Assembly: GCA_963169455.1 (NCBI GenBank)
Contig: CAUJDW010000159.1
Coordinates: forward strand, 87,596-151,595
DNA length: 64,000 nucleotides
Source of the DNA: Bacteroidota bacterium
GTDB lineage: Bacteria > Bacteroidota > Bacteroidia > Chitinophagales > Saprospiraceae
Direction of reading: 5' to 3'
Below are positions 25,488 through 34,262 of this stretch, piece after piece (position 1 is the first letter of the stretch; each line of letters starts with the position of its first letter). The notes beneath the pieces were generated by a model. That model was not told the origin of the DNA and did not search any database. It worked only from the letters and a program-made list of their open reading frames with translations. The position numbers were made by a program, and so were the translations under genes.

Positions 25488-26123
25488 ATGGACAAACGCA
25501 TCTTCAAAAACGAGGCCTACGCCGCCGTCGCCGAGCTGGGCAAGGCCTTTGCCGCCGCCAACCGGCTCGAGATCCTCGACCTGCTCGCCAATGGCGAAAA
25601 AACGGTCGAACAGGCTGCGGCGCAAACGGACATTTCAGTGGCCAACGCCTCCCGCCATCTAAAGATACTCAAAAGCGCCCGGATGGTGGAGAGCCGGCGC
25701 GAGGGCAATTTCATCTACTACCGGCTCAGCGGGCGCCGCGCCTACACCGCCTGGCAGGCGCTGCGCGCGCTGGCGCTGGAAGAAGCGCCCGCCCTAAAGG
25801 CCCTGCTCCGGGATTTCAGAGGGGAGATGAACAGCGCCGGCAGCGCGAAATACGCCGGGCTGCAGGAGCAGGGGGCTGTCGTGCTGCTCGACGTACGCCC
25901 CCGGGAGGAATTCGAGGCGGGCCGCCTGCCCGGCGCCTTGTCGATACCCCTGCCGGAACTGGAAGCCCGCCTGGCTGAACTGCCCCGCGACAAAACCATA
26001 GCCGCTTACTGCCGCGGGCCCTTTTGCACCTACGCCGACGAAGCCGTGCGCCTGTTACGCAGCAAAGGCTTCCGGGCCCTGCGCTTAGAGGAGAGTGTGC
26101 TCGACATTGAAAAGGCCCCCTGA
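25488..26123 (+). CDS. ArsR-family regulator fused to a rhodanese domain
   Basis: A 211-aa two-domain protein: an ArsR winged helix (about 1-100, recognition helix ISVANASRHLKILKSARMV) and a C-terminal rhodanese domain (about 125-208, VVLLDVRPREEFEAGRLPGA) whose loop AYCRGPFC carries the catalytic-type Cys175. Such fusions are thought to sense sulfane sulfur or oxidants through the loop cysteine; that is inference here. Strong nested palindromes just upstream fit autoregulation. The MFS gene follows after 49 bases in the same direction. The stop codon TGA (26121-26123) coincides with the start of the sequence seen in repeat copies R2 and R4 before their GC-rich core. Confidence 0.9.
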   Translation: MDKRIFKNEAYAAVAELGKAFAAANRLEILDLLANGEKTVEQAAAQTDISVANASRHLKILKSARMVESRREGNFIYYRLSGRRAYTAWQALRALALEEAPALKALLRDFRGEMNSAGSAKYAGLQEQGAVVLLDVRPREEFEAGRLPGALSIPLPELEARLAELPRDKTIAAYCRGPFCTYADEAVRLLRSKGFRALRLEESVLDIEKAP

Positions 26124-26130
26124 TTATTTA

Positions 26131-26156
26131 TTCGCGGGCCACAGGCCCGCGTTCCA
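26131..26156. repeat. GC-rich hairpin repeat, half copy R3
   Basis: Only the right half of the element (TTCGCGGGCCACAGGCCCGC then GTTCCA) is present, between the ArsR-rhodanese stop and the MFS start. It forms a strong stem within the presumed operon mRNA. Confidence 0.75.
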
Positions 26157-26172
26157 TCTGAAATTGGCTTAA

Positions 26173-27390
26173 ATGAAACAAAATCCCCAATTGGGCCTGA
26201 AAGAGAACTGGCGCCAGTTCACGCTGCTGGTGATCATCAACGCCTTCGTCGGCGGCATGGTGGGCCTGGAGCGCACTATCCTGCCCGAAATGGCCGAGGC
26301 GGATTTCGGCATCGCCGCGCGTACGGCGATCCTGTCCTTCATCGTGGTGTTCGGCATCGTCAAGGCCATCACCAACTATTATACCGGCGCACTGGCGGAT
26401 AAGGTGGGCCGCAAGAAGCTGCTGACGCTCGGCTGGCTGATCGGCCTGCCCGTACCCATCATCCTGATCTTCGCTCCTTCCTGGAACTGGGTCATTTTCG
26501 CCAACGTGCTGCTCGGCATCAACCAGGGCCTCACCTGGTCGAGCACGGTGGTAATGAAGATAGACCTGGTGGGGGAGAAAAACCGCGGGCTGGCCATGGG
26601 CCTCAACGAATCCGCCGGCTACCTGGCGGTCGGCGGAGTGGCTTTCCTGACGGGCTGGATCGCCGCCGAATATGGCCTGCGCCCCTATCCTTTTTACATG
26701 GGCATCGCTTTCGCCCTCATCGGCCTGCTGAGCAGTTGGCTGCTCGTCAGGGACACGGTGCACCACGTGGCGGTGGAGACGACGGCGAGCCAACTGCCAA
26801 AACTGAAAAACGTATTCCGGGAAACGTCCTGGAAGAACAACAACCTAGGCGCCATCACGCAGGCGGGGCTGGCCAACAACCTCAACGACGGCATGGTATG
26901 GGGCCTGCTGCCCATCCTGCTGGCGGCCAAAGGCTTCGGCCTGGAGCAGATCGGAAAAATTGTTGCGCTATACCCGGCCGTCTGGGGCCTCGGGCAGTTG
27001 CTCACCGGCAAGCTGGCCGACCACCTTTCCAAAAAGAAAATGCTGTTCTGGGGCATGGCGGCGCAGGCCATCGCCCTGCTGCTGATGGCTTTTGCCAACA
27101 GCTTTGTACAGTTTGCAGCCCTTGCCTTCGCGCTGGGCGCCGGCACAGCCGTCGTTTACCCTACCTTCCTGGCGGCCATCGCCGACTACGCCCACCCGCA
27201 GCAGCGGGCCGGCAGCATCGGCGTATTCCGCCTGTGGCGCGACCTGGGCTACGCCGTCGGGGCGCTGATCACAGGCCTCGTCGCCGATTTCTTCGGCATA
27301 AGGTGGGCCGTGCTGGCTATCGGGGGGCTGACCCTGCTTTCGGCCCTGGTCATTGCGGTAAGGATGGATGGGAAACGGGCGGCAGGCTGA
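26173..27390 (+). CDS. Major facilitator superfamily transporter
   Basis: A 405-aa inner-membrane transporter with 12 predicted helices. The MFS signature loop between helices 2 and 3 is ALADKVGRKKLL, and the matching second-half loop is KLADHLSKKKML. The N terminus (VIINAFVGGMVGLERTILPE) and the WSSTVVMKIDLVGEKNRGLAMGL region are typical of a group of Bacteroidota and Proteobacteria efflux-type MFS proteins. The substrate is not evident. The gene follows the ArsR-rhodanese regulator and is likely under its control, so a toxic sulfur species, oxyanion or metal complex is a reasonable guess. A strong terminator follows. Confidence 0.88.
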   Translation: MKQNPQLGLKENWRQFTLLVIINAFVGGMVGLERTILPEMAEADFGIAARTAILSFIVVFGIVKAITNYYTGALADKVGRKKLLTLGWLIGLPVPIILIFAPSWNWVIFANVLLGINQGLTWSSTVVMKIDLVGEKNRGLAMGLNESAGYLAVGGVAFLTGWIAAEYGLRPYPFYMGIAFALIGLLSSWLLVRDTVHHVAVETTASQLPKLKNVFRETSWKNNNLGAITQAGLANNLNDGMVWGLLPILLAAKGFGLEQIGKIVALYPAVWGLGQLLTGKLADHLSKKKMLFWGMAAQAIALLLMAFANSFVQFAALAFALGAGTAVVYPTFLAAIADYAHPQQRAGSIGVFRLWRDLGYAVGALITGLVADFFGIRWAVLAIGGLTLLSALVIAVRMDGKRAAG

Positions 27391-27468
27391 GAGCGGCAGG
27401 CAAGGGTGGCAGCGCGGGTAAAAACAATGAAACTGTTTTGCCGGCAAAAGGGGGGAATCAAAACAGAG

Positions 27469-27520
27469 GCGGCGCTGCTTACCAGAAAGCCTGATAAAGC
27501 AGCGCCGCTTGCTTTTTTTT
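27469..27520 (+). terminator. Intrinsic terminator of the ArsR-MFS unit
   Basis: A perfect 12-bp stem (GCGGCGCTGCTT at 27469-27480 and its complement at 27497-27508) with a 16-base loop is followed by TTGC and eight T residues. It lies 78 bases after the MFS stop and just before the convergent haloperoxidase copy 3. Confidence 0.85.
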
Positions 27521-27530
27521 CGGGGTTATT

Positions 27531-28913
27531 TTACTTCCACCTCAGCTCCAGCACGCGCTGGCCGGCCAGATACCCCTGCCGCAGTCCCTCGTCGCAGTCC
27601 ATGCGGTAATGCACCCCGAGCGGGATGCGGGAGTAAGCATTTTCCACAGCCATATCGATGAAGGTGCCGAAAGACCTGGGGGAGCTTCGGAATTCCGTCC
27701 TGCCTTCGTGGCAAAAATCCGTGAAGCGGTAGTTGAAGCCGAAGATATCGGTCAGAATAGTAGCCGCTGCGCCGCCGAAGCCGGAGTGCCCGGAGGGATA
27801 GGCGGGAAATTCCGGGGAGATGCCTTCCACCCCGGTATAGGGATGGTTCATGATGGTTTTCCAGTTGGGGTCAATAGTCCTGTTGATGTATTGAACCGGG
27901 CGTTCGTAATTGTAGGTAAACTTGGAATACCAGACCGCTACACCAGCGTCGCTCAAAGCCATGCCCATTTTTGCGTACAACTCCACTGCCGTTTCCAGGG
28001 AAGGTTCCTCGGCGGCCACCACCTGGTTGGCGATGGCGATCCAGCGCCCTGCGGGAGTAAAGGTGACCCCATAGAAATCATCGCTCCAGAACTCGGCGAT
28101 CCAGTGGCCTTCCGCATCCTGGCCGGCTTTGATCCGGTTCACCCAAACCTCGACCTCTTTGGCCTGCCCGTAAATCTGGGAGTTCGGGTCTTCGCTCCAG
28201 GGCAGCGGCGGCCGGGCAAGCAGGTCGTCAGGCTCCATCGCGAAGGTGCGCACCTGGCCCCAGTAGGGGAATAGCGCCGGCGTGAAATCGGGGGTGGTAG
28301 GCTGCCACAGGCCAGGGCCTACGGGAGGGACGTAACTGGAGGGCCGGGGATTGAGGTAGGCATTGTGCCCGGCCGCATCGGATTCCGACCACTCGAAGAC
28401 GGCATTGGCGACTTCTACGCCGTAGTATTTGGAGCGGTTGAAAACCTCCGTGTCCAGCTGGCTGGAAAATTCCTCTTCGAAAGCCTTGTTGAGGGCTCGG
28501 ATCCGCTCGCGGTCGGAAGCCTGGATGTGGGGATAAACGCGCTCAAACATGATGTTATAAGCAGCATTCACCACGGTAGGCCAGTGGTAGATTTCTCCAT
28601 CCACGGCCCGGGGGATCGACAGGCCTGCATAATGCTTCTTTAAGGAGAAGTGGTCCGGCATGCCCGGCTTTGCAGCTTCATAAGCCGCCAGGCCGATATA
28701 GCCCAGAGCCCGCGCAGCAGCCGGCGGGCGGTAGCCGGGAGCATAACGGTCTATGCCTTCAAAGAGCTTGTACCACTGAAGGGGCACTTCGGAAGAATAG
28801 TCGCGCGCCAGTTGCTGGCCGCCAATGGGATCTTCCTGGTCTTTCTCGCAGGAAAAAAAGTTAACCAGGAGCATCGCCAGGAGAAAGGTTCTGAATAAAT
28901 GTCTTGCGCTCAT
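27531..28913 (-). CDS. Vanadium-dependent haloperoxidase/PAP2-type lipoprotein, copy 3
   Basis: A 460-aa third paralogue, with lipoprotein signal ending LLVNFFSCEKD. Motifs are intact: KFTYNYERP, PAYPSGHSGFGGAA and SRIPLGVHYRMD. It is nearly identical over long stretches to copy 2, so the duplication is fairly recent. Unlike copies 1 and 2, I find no TAAG-N10-CTTA palindrome in the 211 bases upstream, so it may be expressed under different conditions. It is convergent with the MFS gene. Confidence 0.88.
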   Translation of the reverse strand: MSARHLFRTFLLAMLLVNFFSCEKDQEDPIGGQQLARDYSSEVPLQWYKLFEGIDRYAPGYRPPAAARALGYIGLAAYEAAKPGMPDHFSLKKHYAGLSIPRAVDGEIYHWPTVVNAAYNIMFERVYPHIQASDRERIRALNKAFEEEFSSQLDTEVFNRSKYYGVEVANAVFEWSESDAAGHNAYLNPRPSSYVPPVGPGLWQPTTPDFTPALFPYWGQVRTFAMEPDDLLARPPLPWSEDPNSQIYGQAKEVEVWVNRIKAGQDAEGHWIAEFWSDDFYGVTFTPAGRWIAIANQVVAAEEPSLETAVELYAKMGMALSDAGVAVWYSKFTYNYERPVQYINRTIDPNWKTIMNHPYTGVEGISPEFPAYPSGHSGFGGAAATILTDIFGFNYRFTDFCHEGRTEFRSSPRSFGTFIDMAVENAYSRIPLGVHYRMDCDEGLRQGYLAGQRVLELRWK

Positions 28914-28980
28914 CAGGATATAAATTTGTTAGGCTTTGAACATTGCATTGGGGGGGCGGGCAATGCTGTACGCTGGCTGC

Positions 28981-29026
28981 ATAAGCCCAGCGTTATGGCG
29001 CCTTTTCAGGGCGTCATGGGGCTTAT
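28981..29026. repeat. Hairpin upstream of haloperoxidase copy 3
   Basis: ATAAGCCC (28981-28988) pairs with GGGCTTAT (29019-29026), and inside it ATGGCGCC pairs with GGCGTCAT around a TTTTCA loop. On the plus strand TTTTTTT follows after four bases, giving a terminator look, but no plus-strand gene ends here. It lies 67 bases upstream of copy 3. Confidence 0.5.
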
Positions 29027-29124
29027 ACGGTTTTTTTAAATGTATGGTTTCAGTTTTCGGGAAAAATCTTTGAGGCGGGCTTTGCTATTCATAACAGCGG
29101 CATGCATGGAAACTCCTGCGGTAA

Positions 29125-29898
29125 TCACCTGGCGTCGTTCAGCTTCCAGTCATACTCCAGGTAGGAAATCTTCCCTCCAGGCTTTAGCTTTACTTTGGCA
29201 TAACGGTTGATGAAATTGCGTATGCTCCCCGCATCGCTTTTGAAATCGCCGCTAAACCAGCTGAATATTTGAGAAATTTCCGCTTTGTCGGCGCTTACCC
29301 GGTTGCGGATTGGGTCGTTGACAAAAGTGCGCATGGCGTCCTCCAGCTGGTTATCGAGCTTTCCGGCAACAAAGGCCTCGGCCCGCAGGCGGGGGCAGGA
29401 GTATGAAGCGCAATTGACCGCGGCGTGAATGCGCGCATCCTTGAAATCTTTGCGCAAAATACCATGCTCTATATTGTTCAGGCCGTAGGTTTGCCCCTCA
29501 ATATGGATAAATTTGATATCCCAGACTGTATTTACAAATGGAATTCCTTTTTTGATATCCTTGATGCTCACCACCGGGTAATGATCGACGATGAGTTTGA
29601 CGGTAAAAGCATTATAGGCATTGATCCAGTAGGCCATTTGCTCTTCTTTCCCCCAGGAAGGCTGAGGGTGCGCAGAGGATAACAAAGCCAGGTATTTGTT
29701 CAATTGAGCGCTGTCTTTTACGAAGCCCTTATAGTTTACGAATCCATCCGGGCGGACGTGTTTTTTGAGCAACCCATCCCAGATTTCATGGCTGACTGGA
29801 GGCTTGGCAGATGAAGGCTTTGAAATATTATCGCTGCAGGCCATAGCAGCGGCCGACGCGGCCATCAGGAAAAAGGAGAGCAGGAAATTCTTTAGCAT
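29125..29898 (-). CDS. DUF547-family lipoprotein
   Basis: A 257-aa exported protein with signal AASAAAMACSDN (lipobox Cys21) and a DUF547 domain. Typical parts are HVRPDGFVNYKGF, MAYWINAYNAFTVKLIVDHYP, the IEHGILRKDFKDARIHAAVNCAS block with SYSCPRLRAEAF, and a C-terminal YLEYDWKLND. The family is widespread in Bacteroidota and Proteobacteria; some structures suggest a cysteine/histidine centre like that of peptidases, but the function is unknown. The gene stands alone. Repeat R4 lies 49 bases upstream of its start. Confidence 0.88.
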   Translation of the reverse strand: MLKNFLLSFFLMAASAAAMACSDNISKPSSAKPPVSHEIWDGLLKKHVRPDGFVNYKGFVKDSAQLNKYLALLSSAHPQPSWGKEEQMAYWINAYNAFTVKLIVDHYPVVSIKDIKKGIPFVNTVWDIKFIHIEGQTYGLNNIEHGILRKDFKDARIHAAVNCASYSCPRLRAEAFVAGKLDNQLEDAMRTFVNDPIRNRVSADKAEISQIFSWFSGDFKSDAGSIRNFINRYAKVKLKPGGKISYLEYDWKLNDAR

Positions 29899-29947
29899 CT
29901 TTTTAAAAGTTTTAGGTAACTATTCAGGACTCCTTTAGCGGCAATCC

Positions 29948-30036
29948 GGAACGCGGCCCTGTGGCCCGCGACGCAGGCCGGGGGCCCTCCCGGGGCCCAC
30001 TGATTATCACTTCGCGGGCCACAGGCCCGCGTTCCA
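29948..30036. repeat. GC-rich hairpin repeat, copy R4
   Basis: A full copy: left GGAACGCGGCCCTGTGGCCC, middle with a GGGGGCCCTCCC palindrome, right CGCGGGCCACAGGCCCGCG then TTCCA. It occupies the 343-base gap between the divergent DUF547 gene and TonB receptor gene. The rest of that gap shows nothing distinct. Confidence 0.8.
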
Positions 30037-30241
30037 ACCTAAATAGTTACAAAACAAAAATATCCGGGTGAAAAAACATATAAGGTAGCCATCAGGACAT
30101 TCCAGGCCATTTTAGCCCTTTCTCCTCCTTTTCAAGAAAAAAGCAGAACACTTTTGTCAGGATTTTCAACCCTGAACGACTAACTTTTTCAGCCAAAAAC
30201 AAGGGGCCATTGTTTTCATCACGAACCATCGATTATCAGAT

Positions 30242-33217
30242 ATGCGACTACTACTACTTCTGCTTATTACCTCACTTGCAGTTTCACTCTCTGCCCAGGA
30301 AAGCCTTACCGTCAGCATCATCGATACGCAGAACGAGCCTTTGCCGAATATTGCGGTGCTGTTGAAGAACCCATCGCTCGGGCTGGAGCAAATAGCAGAA
30401 TCCAATGCACAGGGCAAAGCGGTTTTTCATTCTCTGCCTGCCGTGGACGGGTATCAGGTATTCATACCGGCCATGCTGCCCTACCAGGAAGCGCAATCCG
30501 GCATCATCAACCTCCGGTCGAACCAGGACCGGACGGTGCAGATTGTTTTGGCGGGCCAGGCCATTCAGCTGGATGAAGTGGTGGTGAAATCCGCCTCCAC
30601 CAGCAGAATCAACCGCACCGATGCCGAGGTTTCCTTTGAACTCGGCCCCAAAGAGATCGAAGCCATTCCCATCGAAGGGCGCGACATCACCAGGGTGCTG
30701 TACCGCCTGCCCAATGTCTCGCAGGCCACGGGCTTCTATCCCGAAGCTCCGAACGTAAGCATCAACGGCGCCAACCCGCTGTTCACCAGTTACCTGATCG
30801 ACGGGCTGGACAATAACGAGCGCTTTCTCGGCGGCCAGAAATTCGCCATTCCCGTCGGTTTCACAAAGGACATTACCGTGCTGACCAACAACTATTCTGC
30901 GGAATACGGGCTGACCAACAACGGCGTCATCAACATCACTACCCGTTCCGGAAAAAACGAATTCAGCGGCGAAGCATTTTTCCTGTCCCGGCCCGGCCCG
31001 GTTATTGATGGTTCTTCCGAATTTCCTCAGCGCGACCTCTCCGGCAACGCCGTCAGGGAAGGCTTCCAGCGCTATCAGGCCGGCCTCGGTTTCGGCGGCG
31101 CAATCAAAAAAGACAAAACCTTTTACTACCTGAACTTCGAGCACACTACCGACCTGAAAGACAACCTGCTCAGCTCACCGGCCTTAGGCGTTGCAGCCAC
31201 CATCAGGGGAGAAAACCGCTTCACTTATTTGTCAGGAAAAATCGGCCAGCACTGGAGCAAGCGATTCCGCTCCTCCCTGCGCGCCAATATCGGCCTCGTG
31301 GCCATCGAGCGGCAGGGCGGCGGCCTGGAGGGCGGCGTGCAGTTTCCCTCTGCAGCCAGCTTCCAGGACCGGAACTCCCTGCTGCTGGCTTCCAGAAACA
31401 CCTATGTGAGCGGGCAGTTCAGTTCGGAAACGAACCTCCAGTTTTCCCGTTTCCGGTGGAATTACGGCAGGGCGGCCAACGAGGGGAGCCCCCAGGCCAC
31501 AGTGCTCGACCCGCAGGAGCAAACCATTGCCGTACTGGGACATCCCGGCTTCATCTTTGACGCTACGGAAAACACGCTGCAGTTTCTGCAAAAATTCAGG
31601 TACTATGCAGGGCGGCATACGCTGAAGGGCGGTTTCGGCATCGTTTCTGCCGGCCATCAGCTGTATGGCGGCGGCAATGCCAACGGCAACTATACCGTGA
31701 AGCTCGATGAACAGCAGCTGAGCCAGCTGCGGGAAGCCGGCCGGGGAACCGGCCTGGATATCGGCGACATCCCTCCGGATGCACAGGTGCTCCTGTACAA
31801 TGTTGAACTGCGCCCGGCTTCTTTCGGCAAAAGGCAGAACGTTTACTCCGTTTACCTGGAGGACCAATTCACGCCCACCAACCGGCTGTCCCTTACGCTG
31901 GGCCTGCGCTATGACTACGACAACCTCTCCGCAGGCGGCGGCGACAAGGGCGATTACAACAACATCGCCCCCCGTTTCAACTTCAACTACCAGCTCGGCC
32001 GGCGCAGCGCACTGCGGGGCGGGTACGGCATTTTTTACGATAAGATACTGTACGCCGTGTACAGCGACGCCCTGCAACAGAACACGACATCGGCGGATTA
32101 CAAAAAGCAGCTTCAGGAATTAGTGAAGCTCGGCATTCTGCCTTCCGGTACGGATATTGACAAAATAACTTTCGACGGAAACCTCAGCGGCAGCGCTTCC
32201 GGCGTCCCCTACCTTCAGGGCCCTTCCTTTGAGGCGCTGCAGGGCCAGCGGGAGGGCGTGTTCAGCAACGAGCGCCGCATCCTCAACCCCAGCGGTTACC
32301 AAAACCCCTATACCCATCAAATGGCCCTCGGCTACCAGTTGCAGGTGAACGACAACAGCCTCTTTTACGTTGACCTGGTGCACAACCGGTCCTATAACCT
32401 CTTTCGCCTGCGCAACCTCAATGCCGCAGCGCCTTACCCCATTGACGGCCCTGAAAGCGTAACTATCCGCACCCCTGCCGAAGCAGACGCCAGCCGGCCG
32501 ATACCGGTTTTTGACGGGCGTTATGCGCTGATCGGCGGCGATACCGTTTACGGCCTAGCCCGAAATATCGTAATGTCAGAAACGGCGGGCAAATCCCGCT
32601 ATTACGGCGCCAGTTTCAACCTGCAGAAGGACAGGGGCGAAGGAAAATTCGCCTGGCGCATCAATTACACCCTTTCCTATTTGGAAAATAACACGGAAGA
32701 CATCAACTTCCGGGCTATGGACGCCAATGATTTCGTTTCGGAATGGGGCCCTTCCATCAACGACCGGCGGCATATCATCAGCGGGATCGCCAGTTATTAC
32801 CCGTTAGGAGGCCTGGGCATTACCCTTGCCGGCCTGGTGCAGAGCGGCCAGCCGGTGAACCGCATCCCCGACGCCTTGCTGTACGGCACTACCGACCTCA
32901 ATGGCGACGGCGCTTCATTCGGCGACGCCTACGTGGGCAACAGCGACCGCTTCCCCGGAGAAAGCCGGAACAGCGATCGGCTGCCCTGGTCGGAAGTTTT
33001 CGACCTCGGCATCCAGTATGACTTCAAACTGGGCGGCAACACCCTGGAGCTTCGGGCTGACATTTTCAACCTGCTGAATACTCAGAACCTCAGCGGGTAC
33101 AGCAATAATGCCACGCAGAGCAACCAAATACAGGTAGGCCCGAAAGAAGCGGGCATAGTGCAGAAAAATGCAGGCGCCCCGAGGCAGTTTCAGTTCGGGC
33201 TGAGGTGGCTGTTTTAA
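30242..33217 (+). CDS. Oar-like TonB-dependent outer-membrane receptor
   Basis: A 991-aa outer-membrane protein: signal peptide (LLLITSLAVSLSAQ), an N-terminal carboxypeptidase-regulatory-like beta domain (about 22-105), a plug domain (about 115-235, with NVSINGANPLFTSYLIDGLD and NNGVINITTRSGKNEFSGEA) and a long barrel ending in the terminal aromatic FQFGLRWLF. The plug and barrel style match Oar/TonB-dependent proteins of Bacteroidota that import large or chelated substrates. No SusD-type partner is next to it. The radical SAM gene starts 12 bases after the stop, so the two form an operon, which is unusual and may hint at a modified substrate. Confidence 0.9.
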   Translation: MRLLLLLLITSLAVSLSAQESLTVSIIDTQNEPLPNIAVLLKNPSLGLEQIAESNAQGKAVFHSLPAVDGYQVFIPAMLPYQEAQSGIINLRSNQDRTVQIVLAGQAIQLDEVVVKSASTSRINRTDAEVSFELGPKEIEAIPIEGRDITRVLYRLPNVSQATGFYPEAPNVSINGANPLFTSYLIDGLDNNERFLGGQKFAIPVGFTKDITVLTNNYSAEYGLTNNGVINITTRSGKNEFSGEAFFLSRPGPVIDGSSEFPQRDLSGNAVREGFQRYQAGLGFGGAIKKDKTFYYLNFEHTTDLKDNLLSSPALGVAATIRGENRFTYLSGKIGQHWSKRFRSSLRANIGLVAIERQGGGLEGGVQFPSAASFQDRNSLLLASRNTYVSGQFSSETNLQFSRFRWNYGRAANEGSPQATVLDPQEQTIAVLGHPGFIFDATENTLQFLQKFRYYAGRHTLKGGFGIVSAGHQLYGGGNANGNYTVKLDEQQLSQLREAGRGTGLDIGDIPPDAQVLLYNVELRPASFGKRQNVYSVYLEDQFTPTNRLSLTLGLRYDYDNLSAGGGDKGDYNNIAPRFNFNYQLGRRSALRGGYGIFYDKILYAVYSDALQQNTTSADYKKQLQELVKLGILPSGTDIDKITFDGNLSGSASGVPYLQGPSFEALQGQREGVFSNERRILNPSGYQNPYTHQMALGYQLQVNDNSLFYVDLVHNRSYNLFRLRNLNAAAPYPIDGPESVTIRTPAEADASRPIPVFDGRYALIGGDTVYGLARNIVMSETAGKSRYYGASFNLQKDRGEGKFAWRINYTLSYLENNTEDINFRAMDANDFVSEWGPSINDRRHIISGIASYYPLGGLGITLAGLVQSGQPVNRIPDALLYGTTDLNGDGASFGDAYVGNSDRFPGESRNSDRLPWSEVFDLGIQYDFKLGGNTLELRADIFNLLNTQNLSGYSNNATQSNQIQVGPKEAGIVQKNAGAPRQFQFGLRWLF

Positions 33218-33228
33218 AGATTAAAAAC

Positions 33229-34191
33229 ATGAAATCAGACTTCAACCACTGCGAGAGCCTTTACTGGGTATTCACGCAGTTGTGCAACGACCAGTGCAGC
33301 CATTGCTACAACCTCAGCGGGCCCAAAGGCGCCCGCCTGAGCCAGGAGGAATGCATGGCCATCATCGAAAACCTGCCCGGGCAGGTCGGCCGGCTCATCC
33401 TGTCCGGCGGCGAACCCCTGGCGGAGCGCAAACTGCTCTACGCCATCCTGGATCGCCTGCAGGAGCGCTACGAGGATCGCACCCAGATCATGCTGCAGAC
33501 GAACGGCGACCTGCTCACGGAACGAATCCTGGACACACTAATTGAAAAGGGGGTCACCCGTTTCGACATCGCCAGCATCGACCGCTACCACAAATACGCC
33601 GGAGCGAAGCTGGAAAAACTGGCCGCCATGTTCGAATCGCGCGGCGTGCGGGGCGACCATCAGGGGCCCCTCATCCAAAAAGGAGACTACCTGCTGGAGC
33701 GCCCGCTCAGCTGGGGCTACTGGGGCGCCACAGAGGACATGTGGCTCGGCGGCAACTGGGCCAGGGGCAGGGCATTGGAAGAGGGGATATGGAAACGCGA
33801 CCCCCAGCACAATTTCTGCACCATCCTCTCCGGCGCCCGCAACTTCCTCGGCGGCTATGACGACATACCGCAGGAAATCAGCATCCAACTCTGGCGCATC
33901 AACCCCTGCTGCCCCGGAACCAGGTTCCCCATGGGCGACGCACGAAGAGAAAAAATCGCCGACGTCCTGGCGAAGGTTGCGCAGCACCCCGTCTTCCAGC
34001 GCCTCAACGACGGCGACCCCTGGCGTATGGGGGAACACCTGGGCGTCACCGGGCAAATGGCCAGGGCCGGAACGGAAGCGCTGCAGAACATCTGCCTGTA
34101 CTGTGACGCCTTTTTTGAGGAACACATGCAGGAATGGAACACCTCAGGTTTTGTGGAGCTTCCCGTCGTCTCCAAAAAAGCGGGCGCCTGA
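33229..34191 (+). CDS. Radical SAM protein with extra C-terminal cysteines
   Basis: A 320-aa radical SAM enzyme. The cluster motif C-x3-C-x2-C is CNDQCSHC (C19, C23, C26), followed by the SAM-contact motif SGGEPL (59-64) and MLQTNGDLLT. The C-terminal third has further cysteines (HNFCTIL, RINPCCPG, NICLYCDAFFEE) placed as in SPASM/twitch enzymes that hold auxiliary clusters and modify peptides or proteins. The substrate is unknown and no precursor-peptide gene was recognised nearby. The ATG at 33229 is preferred over a frame extending to 33205, which overlaps the receptor gene. Co-transcribed with the receptor. Confidence 0.85.
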   Translation: MKSDFNHCESLYWVFTQLCNDQCSHCYNLSGPKGARLSQEECMAIIENLPGQVGRLILSGGEPLAERKLLYAILDRLQERYEDRTQIMLQTNGDLLTERILDTLIEKGVTRFDIASIDRYHKYAGAKLEKLAAMFESRGVRGDHQGPLIQKGDYLLERPLSWGYWGATEDMWLGGNWARGRALEEGIWKRDPQHNFCTILSGARNFLGGYDDIPQEISIQLWRINPCCPGTRFPMGDARREKIADVLAKVAQHPVFQRLNDGDPWRMGEHLGVTGQMARAGTEALQNICLYCDAFFEEHMQEWNTSGFVELPVVSKKAGA

Positions 34192-34262
34192 TAAATTTCC
34201 GCATCCGGGCAGTGCGCAGGGCAGTGGGCCGGATGAGATCCAGTGGATTGAAATCGGGAATG

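Noticed and set aside
28981..29036. Terminator on the plus strand before haloperoxidase copy 3
   Set aside because: There is a stem and a T run, but no plus-strand gene for it to end; the MFS gene already has a strong terminator at 27469-27520.
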